This document shows positions 35,511 to 43,893 of a stretch of 64,000 bases of DNA, one piece after another. This DNA is from an uncultured Lacinutrix sp. (GTDB lineage Bacteria > Bacteroidota > Bacteroidia > Flavobacteriales > Flavobacteriaceae): NCBI RefSeq assembly GCF_947500605.1, contig NZ_CANMSJ010000008.1:1-64000 (forward strand), read 5' to 3'. A program made the position numbers and the translations under genes. Each line of letters starts with the position of its first letter. The first letter of the stretch is position 1. The notes beneath the pieces were generated by a model, which ran no database searches, was not told where the DNA came from, and saw nothing but the letters and a program-made list of their open reading frames with translations.

Positions 35511-37076
35511 TTAATCAATTACACGTTTTAAATCTAAATCTTGAAAATCGAAACTAAAATCGATGTTTGGTGAAATACCTTTTATAGCAATACTTTGTGC
35601 TTTCTCTTTTGCATCTAAACTAAAAGTTACAAAAGCATCTGCATTCATGTCTTGGTATTCCCATTTTACAGCAAAGGTATTATCTTTATAATATTGTAAT
35701 TCTCCATTTAGTTTTGGTGAGCGTAAAAACTGAATATATAGTTTTCCCTTCTTTTTAAATACTTCGGCTTTACCAAACCAATTGTCTTTATAAAAACCTG
35801 TATAGTTTTTGTGTTTAATATGCGAAGCATCTACAGTTGCAATAGCATCCCATACTTTTTTTGAAGCATCTCCATCTCCTGTAGCACGTTGTTTGTAATA
35901 TGCTGCGTATTTATCTACCCAATTAAAGTTGTCTAAGCCTAAATAATCGTCTGTTATAGCATTTGCTACTGCCGAGAATAATGCGCCACCATCGTCGCTA
36001 GTATTGGTTAAAATAACAACACCAAGATTAAGATCTGGAATTAAAACGGTGTTAGATAACATCCCTGGTAATCCGCCTGTGTGTTCTACTTTCATATTGC
36101 CTTTTACATCAGATAGAAACCAACCTAATCCATAACCTGCAAAGTGAGAATTGTATCTTGGATTTGGATCTGCACTCATAACAGTATGCACTTTCCACAT
36201 CTCGCGATGGTTTTGTTTCGAAAATAATTGCTGCTTTAAACTGTCGCCAAACTTTCCTTTATTTAATTGTAGTAACATCCACTTCGAAAGATCGTCTGCA
36301 TTAGAGAAAATACCACCTGCAGCACCATTCATCATTTCTTTAAAAGTTGGTATTACTCTAATCTCTCCATTCTCTACAGCATGCGATGCAGATAGATTAC
36401 TGGTGTCTTTTATTCTATCTAAAGAAGCATAAGTATTATCCATAGCCAATGGCTCTAGGATATTCCTTTTAATAAAGGCTTCCCAAGTCATACCGCTTTT
36501 TCTAGCAATAAGTTCTCCTGCTACTATGTATAATAAATTATCGTAATCCCATTTGGTTCTAAAAGCAGACTCTGGTTTAAAATACTGAAAACTGCTTAGT
36601 AAATCTTCCATTTTAAAATCGGTACCATCAGGAAAAAACATTAAATCGCCCATACCTAATCCTAAACCGCTTCGATGTGTTACTAAATCTTGGATATTAA
36701 AATTATCTTCAACATATTGGTTATACATTGTAAACTCAGGAATGTGATCTTTTACTTTATCTAACCAATTAATTTTTCCTTCTTCAACTAAAATCGCCAA
36801 AGCCGCGGTAGTAAATGCTTTACTATTAGATGCTATTGCAAATTGCGTGTGTTCGTTTACAGGACTTTTAGTGACTATAGATTTTACTCCATAACCTTTA
36901 CTATGAATTACTTTGCCATCTTTTACAACAGCAACAGCACAACCGGCAACATTAAATTTACTCATAGCATAATTTACTAATGAGTCTACTTGCTTAGTAT
37001 TCATTTGGGCATTTACCATAACGGTAAAACCTAATAATACTAATAGCATTGTTTTTTTGATTGCGGAAGTTTTCAT
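35511..37076 (-). CDS. Serine hydrolase, class C beta-lactamase-like esterase
   Basis: 521 residues with signal peptide (MKTSAIKKTMLLVLLGFTVMVNAQ). The penicillin-binding/beta-lactamase fold shows S-x-x-K in FAIASNSKAFTTAAL, the Y-x-N-type KWDYDNLLYIVAGE and HTGGLPGM in place of KTG. A C-terminal DUF3471 beta domain (YTGFYKDNWFGKAEVFKKKG to the end) is typical of this Bacteroidota subfamily, which are periplasmic peptidases or esterases more often than true beta-lactamases. Substrate unknown. Confidence 0.93.
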   Translation of the reverse strand: MKTSAIKKTMLLVLLGFTVMVNAQMNTKQVDSLVNYAMSKFNVAGCAVAVVKDGKVIHSKGYGVKSIVTKSPVNEHTQFAIASNSKAFTTAALAILVEEGKINWLDKVKDHIPEFTMYNQYVEDNFNIQDLVTHRSGLGLGMGDLMFFPDGTDFKMEDLLSSFQYFKPESAFRTKWDYDNLLYIVAGELIARKSGMTWEAFIKRNILEPLAMDNTYASLDRIKDTSNLSASHAVENGEIRVIPTFKEMMNGAAGGIFSNADDLSKWMLLQLNKGKFGDSLKQQLFSKQNHREMWKVHTVMSADPNPRYNSHFAGYGLGWFLSDVKGNMKVEHTGGLPGMLSNTVLIPDLNLGVVILTNTSDDGGALFSAVANAITDDYLGLDNFNWVDKYAAYYKQRATGDGDASKKVWDAIATVDASHIKHKNYTGFYKDNWFGKAEVFKKKGKLYIQFLRSPKLNGELQYYKDNTFAVKWEYQDMNADAFVTFSLDAKEKAQSIAIKGISPNIDFSFDFQDLDLKRVID

Positions 37077-37119
37077 AATTATGATTTAAAAATTAGTAGC
37101 GAGTATATTAAAAGATAAA

Positions 37120-38358
37120 CTATTCCTTTTTATTCTTCTCTTCTATCCATCTACTCATAAACTTTGTACTTTGCAGCGTGTGGTGCATAAGCATACTACC
37201 TGTAAAGTTATTTCTACGGTGGATTTCTAAAGCATTTTGTGTGTTTTCTACCTTAAGAAGAAAATCTTTTGCATAAAGTTGTTTATCGAAACGAATATTA
37301 ACAATGTTAACACCTAGTTTCTGTTTTCCTGCCCAGAAAATTTTATTAGTATAAAGTTCGACTGCTTTTTCGGCAAAGTCTTTTGGTTCATCTTCTATAA
37401 AACCATTAGGTTCTAAATCGCCATACATGCCTTCTGCACCAATACTTGTTGTTACACATGGTACTCCATTTAACATGGCGTCTAAAATTTTACCTTTAAG
37501 TCCTGCGCCATAACGTAATGGTATTAAACAAATTCTATAATTTTGCATAAGACTACTTACATCCTCTGCATAGCCTTTAATAATAAAGCCTTCTTTTTTG
37601 TTGTTTAATTGTCTTGCATGCTCTGTTAAATAAGCACCATAAATATGGATTTCGGCTTTAGGTAACTTTTTCCTTATTAGTGGCCAAATGTTTTCTTTTA
37701 AATGTATTAATCCGTCTACATTAGGTTGATGTAGAAAATTACCGATGGTAACAAAGTGTTCTCGGCTTTTAAAATCTGGTAATGCTTTTTGCGATTTTTG
37801 AGATATAGCATCTACTAAAAATGGTAGATAGCAAAGTAAGCCATCGTTAACATGAAATTGCTCTCTTAAAATTCCCATTTCTACTTCCGAAATGATAATA
37901 GACAAATCGCATCTATAAATACTAGCGACTTCTCGTTTTGCGGTATCATTATATAAGTGACTTATATCGAAAACAGTATTATCTTTTAAGGCTTGGTGTC
38001 TGCCGCGTCTTAAACAATGTAAGTCTTCTGTGTCAAGTATTCTTAATGCTTTTGGGCAGTGTTCTGCAACTCTCCAACCAAACTGCTCTTCTATCATAAA
38101 ACGATCGAACAACACCACATTTGGGTTTAAGTCTTTTATAAAATCATCGAAACTAGAATTGTTAAGGACAATGTTTTCTGTCTTGACTCCTATTTCTTTT
38201 AAATCGAAAGCATTATCACTTTTAGCACAAGCTGTGGCAAAAGTAATATCGTAATTTTTAGCTTTAAATATTTCTATTAATTGCATCATTCGGCTTCCTG
38301 CTGCAGAACTTTGAGGTTCTGGCCAAACGAAACCGATAATAAGTAGTTTTTTATTCAA
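37120..38358 (-). CDS. Glycosyltransferase, GT-B fold
   Basis: 412 residues, cytoplasmic. The N-terminal half begins MNKKLLIIGFVWPEPQSSAAGSRM, typical of a GT4-like acceptor domain; the C-terminal half carries the nucleotide-sugar site (FVTIGNFLHQPNVDGL, AEIHIYGAYL, FIIKGYAEDVSSLMQNYRICLIPLRYGAGLKGKILDAM, GVPCVTTSIGAEGM) with the E-x7-E region partly changed. It probably builds a surface glycan, but no other glycan genes are nearby. Lies 44 bp upstream of the serine hydrolase on the same strand. Confidence 0.88.
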   Translation of the reverse strand: MNKKLLIIGFVWPEPQSSAAGSRMMQLIEIFKAKNYDITFATACAKSDNAFDLKEIGVKTENIVLNNSSFDDFIKDLNPNVVLFDRFMIEEQFGWRVAEHCPKALRILDTEDLHCLRRGRHQALKDNTVFDISHLYNDTAKREVASIYRCDLSIIISEVEMGILREQFHVNDGLLCYLPFLVDAISQKSQKALPDFKSREHFVTIGNFLHQPNVDGLIHLKENIWPLIRKKLPKAEIHIYGAYLTEHARQLNNKKEGFIIKGYAEDVSSLMQNYRICLIPLRYGAGLKGKILDAMLNGVPCVTTSIGAEGMYGDLEPNGFIEDEPKDFAEKAVELYTNKIFWAGKQKLGVNIVNIRFDKQLYAKDFLLKVENTQNALEIHRRNNFTGSMLMHHTLQSTKFMSRWIEEKNKKE

Positions 38359-38409
38359 GAGGGATAGTTTAAAAATGTTGTATAAAAATAACGCTACTTT
38401 TAGTTAAAA

Positions 38410-38883
38410 TTATTGAGGTCTTGGTGCTAAAGCATACATGGTTCTTACTTGGTTAGCCCATTTTAAAACGGCTTCAATTTGTTGTTCGCTTAATTTAGCT
38501 TCTCCATGCGACCAAGTGTAAGATGGCAATGGCATTTCTTTAGCTTCTACCATTTCTATTAACTCTTCCATTTTATGGTCTTTTCTTTTAACAGAAGAAC
38601 CTTCCCATTTAGAAACATTAAAGTGTTTTGTTCCGTGTTTTACGTGGTCTGCCATCCAATAATTTACTGGTGTAATATTGCTATACCAAGGATAACGCGT
38701 TGCATCACTATGGCAATCGAAACACGCTTGCTCTAGTATTGTTTTTACATGTTCTGGTGGTTTAGTTTCTTCTAAAAATGCAGTTACAGATTCTAATGAA
38801 CCTTCATTTTTTTCTGGCCCAAAAAACTGAGCGATTACAAATGCTACTAATAATAGGAGTAATATCTTTTTTACAATTTTCAT
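38410..38883 (-). CDS. Haem-binding domain protein
   Basis: 157 residues from ATG at 38883 (MKIVKKILLLLLVAFVIAQF, one N-terminal membrane segment); the frame extends 16 codons upstream without a better start. CxxCH haem motif in LEQACFDCHSDATRYPWYSNITPVNYWMADHVKHG, followed by KMEELIEMVEAKEMPLPSYTWSHGEAKLSEQQ, matches the Haem_bd cytochrome-like family. The haem c would face the periplasm, consistent with an electron-transfer role. No partner oxidoreductase is adjacent. Confidence 0.9.
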   Translation of the reverse strand: MKIVKKILLLLLVAFVIAQFFGPEKNEGSLESVTAFLEETKPPEHVKTILEQACFDCHSDATRYPWYSNITPVNYWMADHVKHGTKHFNVSKWEGSSVKRKDHKMEELIEMVEAKEMPLPSYTWSHGEAKLSEQQIEAVLKWANQVRTMYALAPRPQ

Positions 38884-38990
38884 ATCTTTAAATTTATCAA
38901 GTTTTTGCATATTATTCGTTATTAATAACAAAAAAACAACATGCTCATTTCATTTTTCTTAATTTTAAAGCCTAAAAATAATAATTTCAT

Positions 38991-39554
38991 TTGACTACTG
39001 AAGCCTTATACCAAGAATTAAATTATGTAAACCACTCTAGAGAAAAGCGGTTATACTATGCAAATATGGTTATTAACCACACTAGCCTAATACCTAAACT
39101 GTTAGATATTCTTTTTATGGTAGACGATAAAATATCACCTCGTGCTGCATGGGTTTTCGAATTTATGTGTGGTGAAAAGCTAGAGACTATAATTCCTTTT
39201 TTAGATTCTTTTACCCAAAACATACACAGAGTACATTTAGATCCTGCAGTAAGACCTGTTGCTAAAGTATGTGAATATTTAGTAAAAGCTTTGTACAGCA
39301 AACAAGATAACGCTATTAAAAAAGCATTAGGCCCAGAACATAAAGAAAAAATTATTGAAGCTTGTTTTGATTGGATGATTAACGACGAAAAAATAGCACC
39401 TAAAGCGTATGCTATGAATAGTCTATTTCTTTTAGGGCGAGATTACGATTGGATACATCCGGAATTGGTTTTAATTTTAGAACGTGATTACCAAATGCAG
39501 AGTTCTGGTTTTAAAGCGAGAGCGCGACATATTTTGAAGAAGATTGGGAAGTGA
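38991..39554 (+). CDS. HEAT-repeat-like conserved protein upstream of purB
   Basis: 187 residues, all helical, starting at TTG 38991 (MTTEALYQELNYVNHSREK); the first in-frame ATG is 25 codons later and would remove a conserved-looking helix. Repeated helical pairs (SLIPKLLDILFMVDDKISPRAAWVFEFMCGE, FQMQSSG-like end) resemble HEAT/ARM repeats. In related genomes such genes next to purB are sometimes labelled adenylosuccinate lyase, but no lyase signature is present. Function unknown. Divergent from the haem protein. Confidence 0.78.
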   Translation: MTTEALYQELNYVNHSREKRLYYANMVINHTSLIPKLLDILFMVDDKISPRAAWVFEFMCGEKLETIIPFLDSFTQNIHRVHLDPAVRPVAKVCEYLVKALYSKQDNAIKKALGPEHKEKIIEACFDWMINDEKIAPKAYAMNSLFLLGRDYDWIHPELVLILERDYQMQSSGFKARARHILKKIGK

Positions 39555-39627
39555 TTTTTAGACACGGATTTCTTAGATTATCACGGATTATTAAAAAATA
39601 GTTAGTAAAATAATTAAATCGCTAAGC

Positions 39628-39710
39628 ACTCCTTTCTTTAGTTAAAGCAAGGTGGTTTTTTGAAGAAAAAGCGGATGGTTTGCGATAAGCGCGAAGCGGC
39701 TTTTTTAAAA
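39628..39710. repeat. Copy A of an 80-bp dispersed intergenic repeat
   Basis: About 83 bp similar to 51641-51720: shared words are TTCTTYAGTTRAAG, AAGGTG, GAAGAAAA, CGGA and AAGCGCGAAGC with RGCTTT. Roughly three-quarters of positions match by eye. Not inside any gene. Confidence 0.75.
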
Positions 39711-40033
39711 CAACAGTTAGTATTAGAGTAAGCGCGTTAAGGGTTGATGTGGCATCCTTTTTTTTGCTGCCATATATGGCAAAAAAAAGATATAGCGGAA
39801 AACCTGACTTTTTACAATCTTGACAGGTTTTTTACCTGTTAAGATTGTAAAAAGAAACGCCATAATAATAAAATGAATACATTTTTACGTGTCCGCTTTA
39901 CGTTTTTAGCAATTAACGAGGTGTTTAAAACTAGTTAATAAGTGCCAAAAACTTATAACTTGAAGCTTAGAACTTCTACTGAAAAAAACTATCTTTATGC
40001 CTTTCAAAATTTGAAACAAAACAACACACAACT
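39711..40033. other. Noncoding region with two long hairpins upstream of purB
   Basis: 39759-39789 is a near-perfect palindrome (TTTTTTTGC, TG, CCATATATGGCAAAAAAA). 39808-39854 is a stem of about 20 bp, CTTTTTACAATCTTGACAGG with CCTGTTAAGATTGTAAAAAG, one mismatch, loop of seven. These may be terminators or small mobile repeats. No open frame of interest. The purB promoter must lie in the last 130 bp. Confidence 0.75.
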
Positions 40034-41377
40034 ATGTCTTTAAATGTATTAAATGCCATCTCACCAATAGATGGACGTTATAGAAATAAAATTGAAATAT
40101 TAGGTGACTACTTTAGTGAAGAAGCTCTAATTAAATATCGTGTTCTAGTTGAAATAGAATACTTTATTGCACTTTGCGAACAACCTTTACCACAATTAGA
40201 AGGTGTTAACCCTTCAGTTTTTGAAGATTTACGTAAAATATACAAAGAGTTCACTACTGAAGATGCGCAAGCAATTAAAGACATTGAAAGTGTTACAAAC
40301 CACGATGTAAAAGCGGTTGAATACTTTATTAAAAAGGAATTTGATAAACTAGGTTTAGAACAATACAAAGAGTTTATCCACTTTGGTTTAACGTCTCAAG
40401 ATATAAACAATACTGCCATTCCTTTAAGTATTAAGGATGCTATGAACGCTGTTTATGTACCTCGTTATTTCGAGTTATTAAAACGCTTAGAGGAACTAGC
40501 TAGTGATTGGGCAGATATCCCAATGTTAGCAAGAACTCATGGTCAGCCAGCTTCTCCTACACGTTTAGGAAAAGAAATTGAAGTATTTGCTGTACGTTTA
40601 AAAGAGCAATTTAATTTATTAAATGATATCCCAAGTGCAGCTAAATTTGGTGGTGCAACAGGAAATTTTAATGCACATAAAGTTGCGTATCCAACAATAG
40701 ATTGGCGCGCTTTTGGTGGTGCTTTTGTACAAGATAAATTAGGATTATCGCATTCTTTCCCAACAACACAAATTGAGCATTACGACCATATGGCTGCTTT
40801 ATTCGATTGTTTAAAACGTATAAACACTATTATTATAGATTTAGATCGCGATATCTGGACGTACGTTTCTATGGAATACTTTAAACAGAAAATTAAAGCT
40901 GGAGAAGTAGGAAGTAGTGCAATGCCACATAAAGTAAATCCTATCGATTTTGAAAATTCTGAAGGTAATTTAGGTCTTGCAAATGCTATTTTCGAACATT
41001 TATCGGCAAAATTACCAATTTCACGTTTACAACGTGATTTAACAGATAGTACTGTGTTACGTAATGTTGGTGTACCGTTTGGGCATACACTTATTGGTTT
41101 TCAGTCGACTTTAAAAGGATTGAATAAATTGTTACTTAATGAACCTAAGTTTGCGCAAGACTTGGAAAATAATTGGGCTGTAGTTGCAGAAGCGATACAA
41201 ACCATTCTTAGAAGAGAAGCTTACCCAAATCCTTATGAAGCTTTAAAAGGCTTAACAAGAACTAACGAAGCGATTACTAAAACGTCTATTTCTAATTTTA
41301 TTGATACTCTAGAAGTAAGCGATGCTATTAAAACAGAATTAAAAGCAATTTCGCCAAGTAACTATACAGGAATATAG
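40034..41377 (+). CDS. purB: Adenylosuccinate lyase
   Basis: 447 residues. It splits SAICAR and adenylosuccinate to fumarate in purine synthesis. Signs: MSLNVLNAISPIDGRYRNK, HFGLTSQDINNTA, RTHGQPASPTRLGKE, and the superfamily signature GSSAMPHKVNPIDFENSEGN. Catalytic His in the THGQ and the flexible Ser loop are present. Full length and monocistronic. Confidence 0.98.
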   Translation: MSLNVLNAISPIDGRYRNKIEILGDYFSEEALIKYRVLVEIEYFIALCEQPLPQLEGVNPSVFEDLRKIYKEFTTEDAQAIKDIESVTNHDVKAVEYFIKKEFDKLGLEQYKEFIHFGLTSQDINNTAIPLSIKDAMNAVYVPRYFELLKRLEELASDWADIPMLARTHGQPASPTRLGKEIEVFAVRLKEQFNLLNDIPSAAKFGGATGNFNAHKVAYPTIDWRAFGGAFVQDKLGLSHSFPTTQIEHYDHMAALFDCLKRINTIIIDLDRDIWTYVSMEYFKQKIKAGEVGSSAMPHKVNPIDFENSEGNLGLANAIFEHLSAKLPISRLQRDLTDSTVLRNVGVPFGHTLIGFQSTLKGLNKLLLNEPKFAQDLENNWAVVAEAIQTILRREAYPNPYEALKGLTRTNEAITKTSISNFIDTLEVSDAIKTELKAISPSNYTGI

Positions 41378-41421
41378 AAAAGAATCTAGATTGCTTTGCT
41401 TCTAGAAACTATACAAATTAT

Positions 41422-41452
41422 AAAAGGCTTATCTCACGATAAGCCTTTTTTA
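41422..41452. terminator. Terminator between purB and DUF4252 operon
   Basis: AAAAGGCTTATC pairs with GATAAGCCTTTT over loop TCAC, T-rich on one side and A-rich on the other; it lies between convergent stops at 41377 and 41471. Confidence 0.93.
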
Positions 41453-41470
41453 ATATATATAAACTATAGT

Positions 41471-42016
41471 TTATCCTTTAAAATAATCCATAACTTTTTG
41501 AAGTTGATTTCCATCTACATCTGCATTTTGCATTTGTGATAATAGTTGATACAGCTTTTCAGGCTTCATATCGTCTCCTAACACTCTTACAACAGCAAAT
41601 CCAAATTCGTTAGAGCTTGCAAGTACTAAAAACTCATCTACAGCATCATCGTCTCCAATAGTATTAACTCTAAACTTAATACCTTTATCGCTAAACTCCA
41701 TTAGCTCACTATACTTTTTGTTTTTAAAAATAGTTTTCACCTTTTCTAATTCTTGAGTATAGTTCTCTTTGCTTACATCTTTAGCTTTGTATGCTAAAAT
41801 ATTAACCTTTTCAAAAGATTTATAAACACCTTTTTGCTCTTCGTTTAATTCAACTTTAGAAACATCTATCATTTTTGGTGATAGGTCTATGGTTAAAAAT
41901 TCTGGTAAATCTTGATGCTCTACAAAATAGTTTTGTATTGAGGCTTCGTCTTTACAACTTACTAATGCAAGTGCTAAAACTAGACTTAAGCAAACGGTTT
42001 TTATAATTGATTTCAT
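41471..42016 (-). CDS. DUF4252 lipoprotein
   Basis: 181 residues with lipobox (MKSIIKTVCLSLVLALALVSCK, Cys21). Mature part: LPEFLTIDLSPKMIDVSKVELNEEQ, VNILAYKAK, IKFRVNTIGDDDAVDEFLVLASSNEFGFAVVRVLGDDM, the DUF4252 pattern. Last gene of the sigma-factor operon. Extracytoplasmic; function unknown. Confidence 0.9.
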   Translation of the reverse strand: MKSIIKTVCLSLVLALALVSCKDEASIQNYFVEHQDLPEFLTIDLSPKMIDVSKVELNEEQKGVYKSFEKVNILAYKAKDVSKENYTQELEKVKTIFKNKKYSELMEFSDKGIKFRVNTIGDDDAVDEFLVLASSNEFGFAVVRVLGDDMKPEKLYQLLSQMQNADVDGNQLQKVMDYFKG

Positions 42017-42120
42017 GAGTTTATATTTTAGTGGTTGTATGCTATGTACTTTTAATCTTCATTTTAGATACAAAAGATTTAGCACACTTGATTTATTTGA
42101 TTGATGATTTTTTAAGCTGA

Positions 42121-42690
42121 TTATCTATTGTTCTTTTTATCAAGCTCTTTTCCGCCTGGTAAATCGAAAGCATTAATAAGCTTAGATAATTGGTTTAAAT
42201 CGATATCTCCTGTAAAAGAAACCAATACAGACTCCATACCTCTTTTCTTTCCATTAACAGAAACATCTAAATCTTTAGTAACCGCATCTAAGCCATTTAC
42301 AAACATTAAAAGCTCTGCTACAAAATCTTCGTTTTTACCTTCTTTAACATAGAATTTTACTACTACGCCATCGTCTTTAATTTCCATTAACTCCTCTAAA
42401 GAATTAGAACGAGACTTTACCCATTTAGCAATATCTCCAGCAACAACTTTATCGTCTGTAGCTAAAGTTTTAAAACTGGTAATGCTTTTTACCATATCCA
42501 TAAACTCTTGAGATTCTTTATCGTCTGTTTCAATATTAATTTTCGCTAACATTTGAAACATTTTTGGCTTTATAGAAGCGTATGTTACATTGTCGTTATC
42601 GCTATATTTATCGAAAATATTGCTTTGTGCCATTGCTGTTAATGGCATTAATAGTATTGCAAAAGCAAATACAATTAGTGATTTTTTCAT
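42121..42690 (-). CDS. DUF4252 secreted protein
   Basis: 189 residues from ATG at 42690 (signal peptide MKKSLIVFAFAILLMPLTAMAQ); nine upstream codons are dropped as they precede the signal. DUF4252 pattern KVVAGDIAKWVKSRSNSLEELMEIKDDGVVVKFYVKEGKNEDFVAELLMFVNG, SVLVSFTGDIDLNQLSKL. It is a paralogue of the next lipoprotein gene, but with an ordinary signal peptide, not a lipobox. Lies between the anti-sigma-like gene and the lipoprotein. Confidence 0.9.
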   Translation of the reverse strand: MKKSLIVFAFAILLMPLTAMAQSNIFDKYSDNDNVTYASIKPKMFQMLAKINIETDDKESQEFMDMVKSITSFKTLATDDKVVAGDIAKWVKSRSNSLEELMEIKDDGVVVKFYVKEGKNEDFVAELLMFVNGLDAVTKDLDVSVNGKKRGMESVLVSFTGDIDLNQLSKLINAFDLPGGKELDKKNNR

Positions 42691-42799
42691 CGTGTTTAAT
42701 TTATTTATTGTGTTCATTTTTTTCTTTTTAATTGTTAGTACTGTAAAATGTGTTTGCGCTTTAAATTAGTTTTACGCTCGGTACACTTTCAATTTTTAA

Positions 42800-43273
42800 T
42801 TACCTTTTAAATAAGCGATTCATAGGATTCGTTATTTCTTTTAAATAGTCAACTTGTGTGCCAGCTTTATTAATTACACCTAAATAACCTACTTGAGCAG
42901 TGCCTTTATTAAAGTGTTTAGACATGATCGCTAAGGCTTCTTTAGCATTATTAATTTCAACTTTTTCTGCATCTGTTATACTTGTTCCACCTAAATTATT
43001 AGGTTTAAAAACATAAATAGATAGCATAAGAACCGCAACTGCTGCAACAGATAACCACTTAAAGTTAAATGCTTTTTTAGTTTCTAGTGGTAGTTGTTTA
43101 GTGAACTGTTCTTTTTGGCTTACCAAAAAATAGCTAAACATTGGCTTGTACATTTCTAAATGTGGCGCTACAGTTTCTTGCGAAAAATAGTCTTTTAACT
43201 GCTGCTCTTCCTTTAGTGATGTCTCACCGTTTTCGTACTTTTCTAGTAAGTTTTCTATATTATTTAACACCAT
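42800..43273 (-). CDS. Anti-sigma-factor-like single-pass membrane protein
   Basis: 157 residues. N-terminal cytoplasmic helices (NIENLLEKYENGETSLKEEQQLKDYF, the usual opening of small Bacteroidota anti-sigma regulators), one membrane segment at about 73-90 (WLSVAAVAVLMLSIYVF), and a periplasmic tail. The start overlaps the sigma-factor gene by 14 bp, so the pair is translationally coupled. It likely holds the sigma factor at the membrane; this is inferred from layout, since the zinc anti-sigma Cys motif is absent. Confidence 0.82.
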   Translation of the reverse strand: MVLNNIENLLEKYENGETSLKEEQQLKDYFSQETVAPHLEMYKPMFSYFLVSQKEQFTKQLPLETKKAFNFKWLSVAAVAVLMLSIYVFKPNNLGGTSITDAEKVEINNAKEALAIMSKHFNKGTAQVGYLGVINKAGTQVDYLKEITNPMNRLFKR

Positions 43274-43769
43274 AATTGTGTGTATTTGTTAATTTTTCTC
43301 TTATTGTTTTTCTTGCTCTTGATAAGGCTACACGTATTGCAGTCTCATTCATATCAAGCATTTCGGCAATCTCTTTAAAATCGTACTGCTCTATATCTCT
43401 TAATTGTACTACCATTTTTTGTTGTTCTGGTAATGTTTCCATTATTTTTCCAACCCAATCAATACTATCATTTAATTCTACTTCTTTTTGAAGCGAAACG
43501 CTATGATCTTGATAATTACTATGCACAATTTTTAAATTCTGTGCTTGCTTAGACTTTAACTTATCATAACAAAAATTCTTTGTCATGGTCATTGAAAATG
43601 CTTCAACGTTTTTATAGTCTTTTATCTTCGTTTTATTCTTCCACAGTTTAATTAATACTTCTTGCGTTGCATCTTCAGCCTCTTCTCTAGACACAAGCAA
43701 TCTTTTTGCTAGTCTAAAGACCTTATCTTTAAAAGGCGTCACAATATTTAAAAACTCTAACTGTGTCAT
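43260..43769 (-). CDS. ECF-type RNA polymerase sigma factor
   Basis: 169 residues. Region 2: VFRLAKRLLVSREEAEDATQEVLIKLWKNK (DAEDxTQ-like, -10 recognition); region 4: METLPEQQKMVVQLRDIEQYDFKEIAEMLDMNETAIRVALSRARKTIREKL (helix-turn-helix, -35 recognition). No region 3, so an ECF member. It heads the operon sigma - anti-sigma-like - DUF4252 - DUF4252, and its start is 124 bp from the divergent S41 protease start. It probably controls its own operon and perhaps the protease. Confidence 0.95.
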   Translation of the reverse strand: MTQLEFLNIVTPFKDKVFRLAKRLLVSREEAEDATQEVLIKLWKNKTKIKDYKNVEAFSMTMTKNFCYDKLKSKQAQNLKIVHSNYQDHSVSLQKEVELNDSIDWVGKIMETLPEQQKMVVQLRDIEQYDFKEIAEMLDMNETAIRVALSRARKTIREKLTNTHNYGVK

Positions 43770-43893
43770 TTAATTGGTTGGTTTATGTTATTACGACGAA
43801 CATGTTTCTGATTTGTTACAATTTATTTTCAAAAAATATTTTATTAAATTAAAAGTGAGTACTTTTAAGCTGAAAAAGAAAACATTACCATAT

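Noticed and set aside
35511-37076. Beta-lactamase resistance gene.
   Set aside because: The HTGG motif and DUF3471 tail fit a housekeeping esterase/peptidase subfamily; no evidence for antibiotic hydrolysis.
42121-42352. Plus-strand 74-residue frame opposite the DUF4252 gene.
   Set aside because: Pure antisense shadow; the minus-strand gene has a signal peptide and family pattern.
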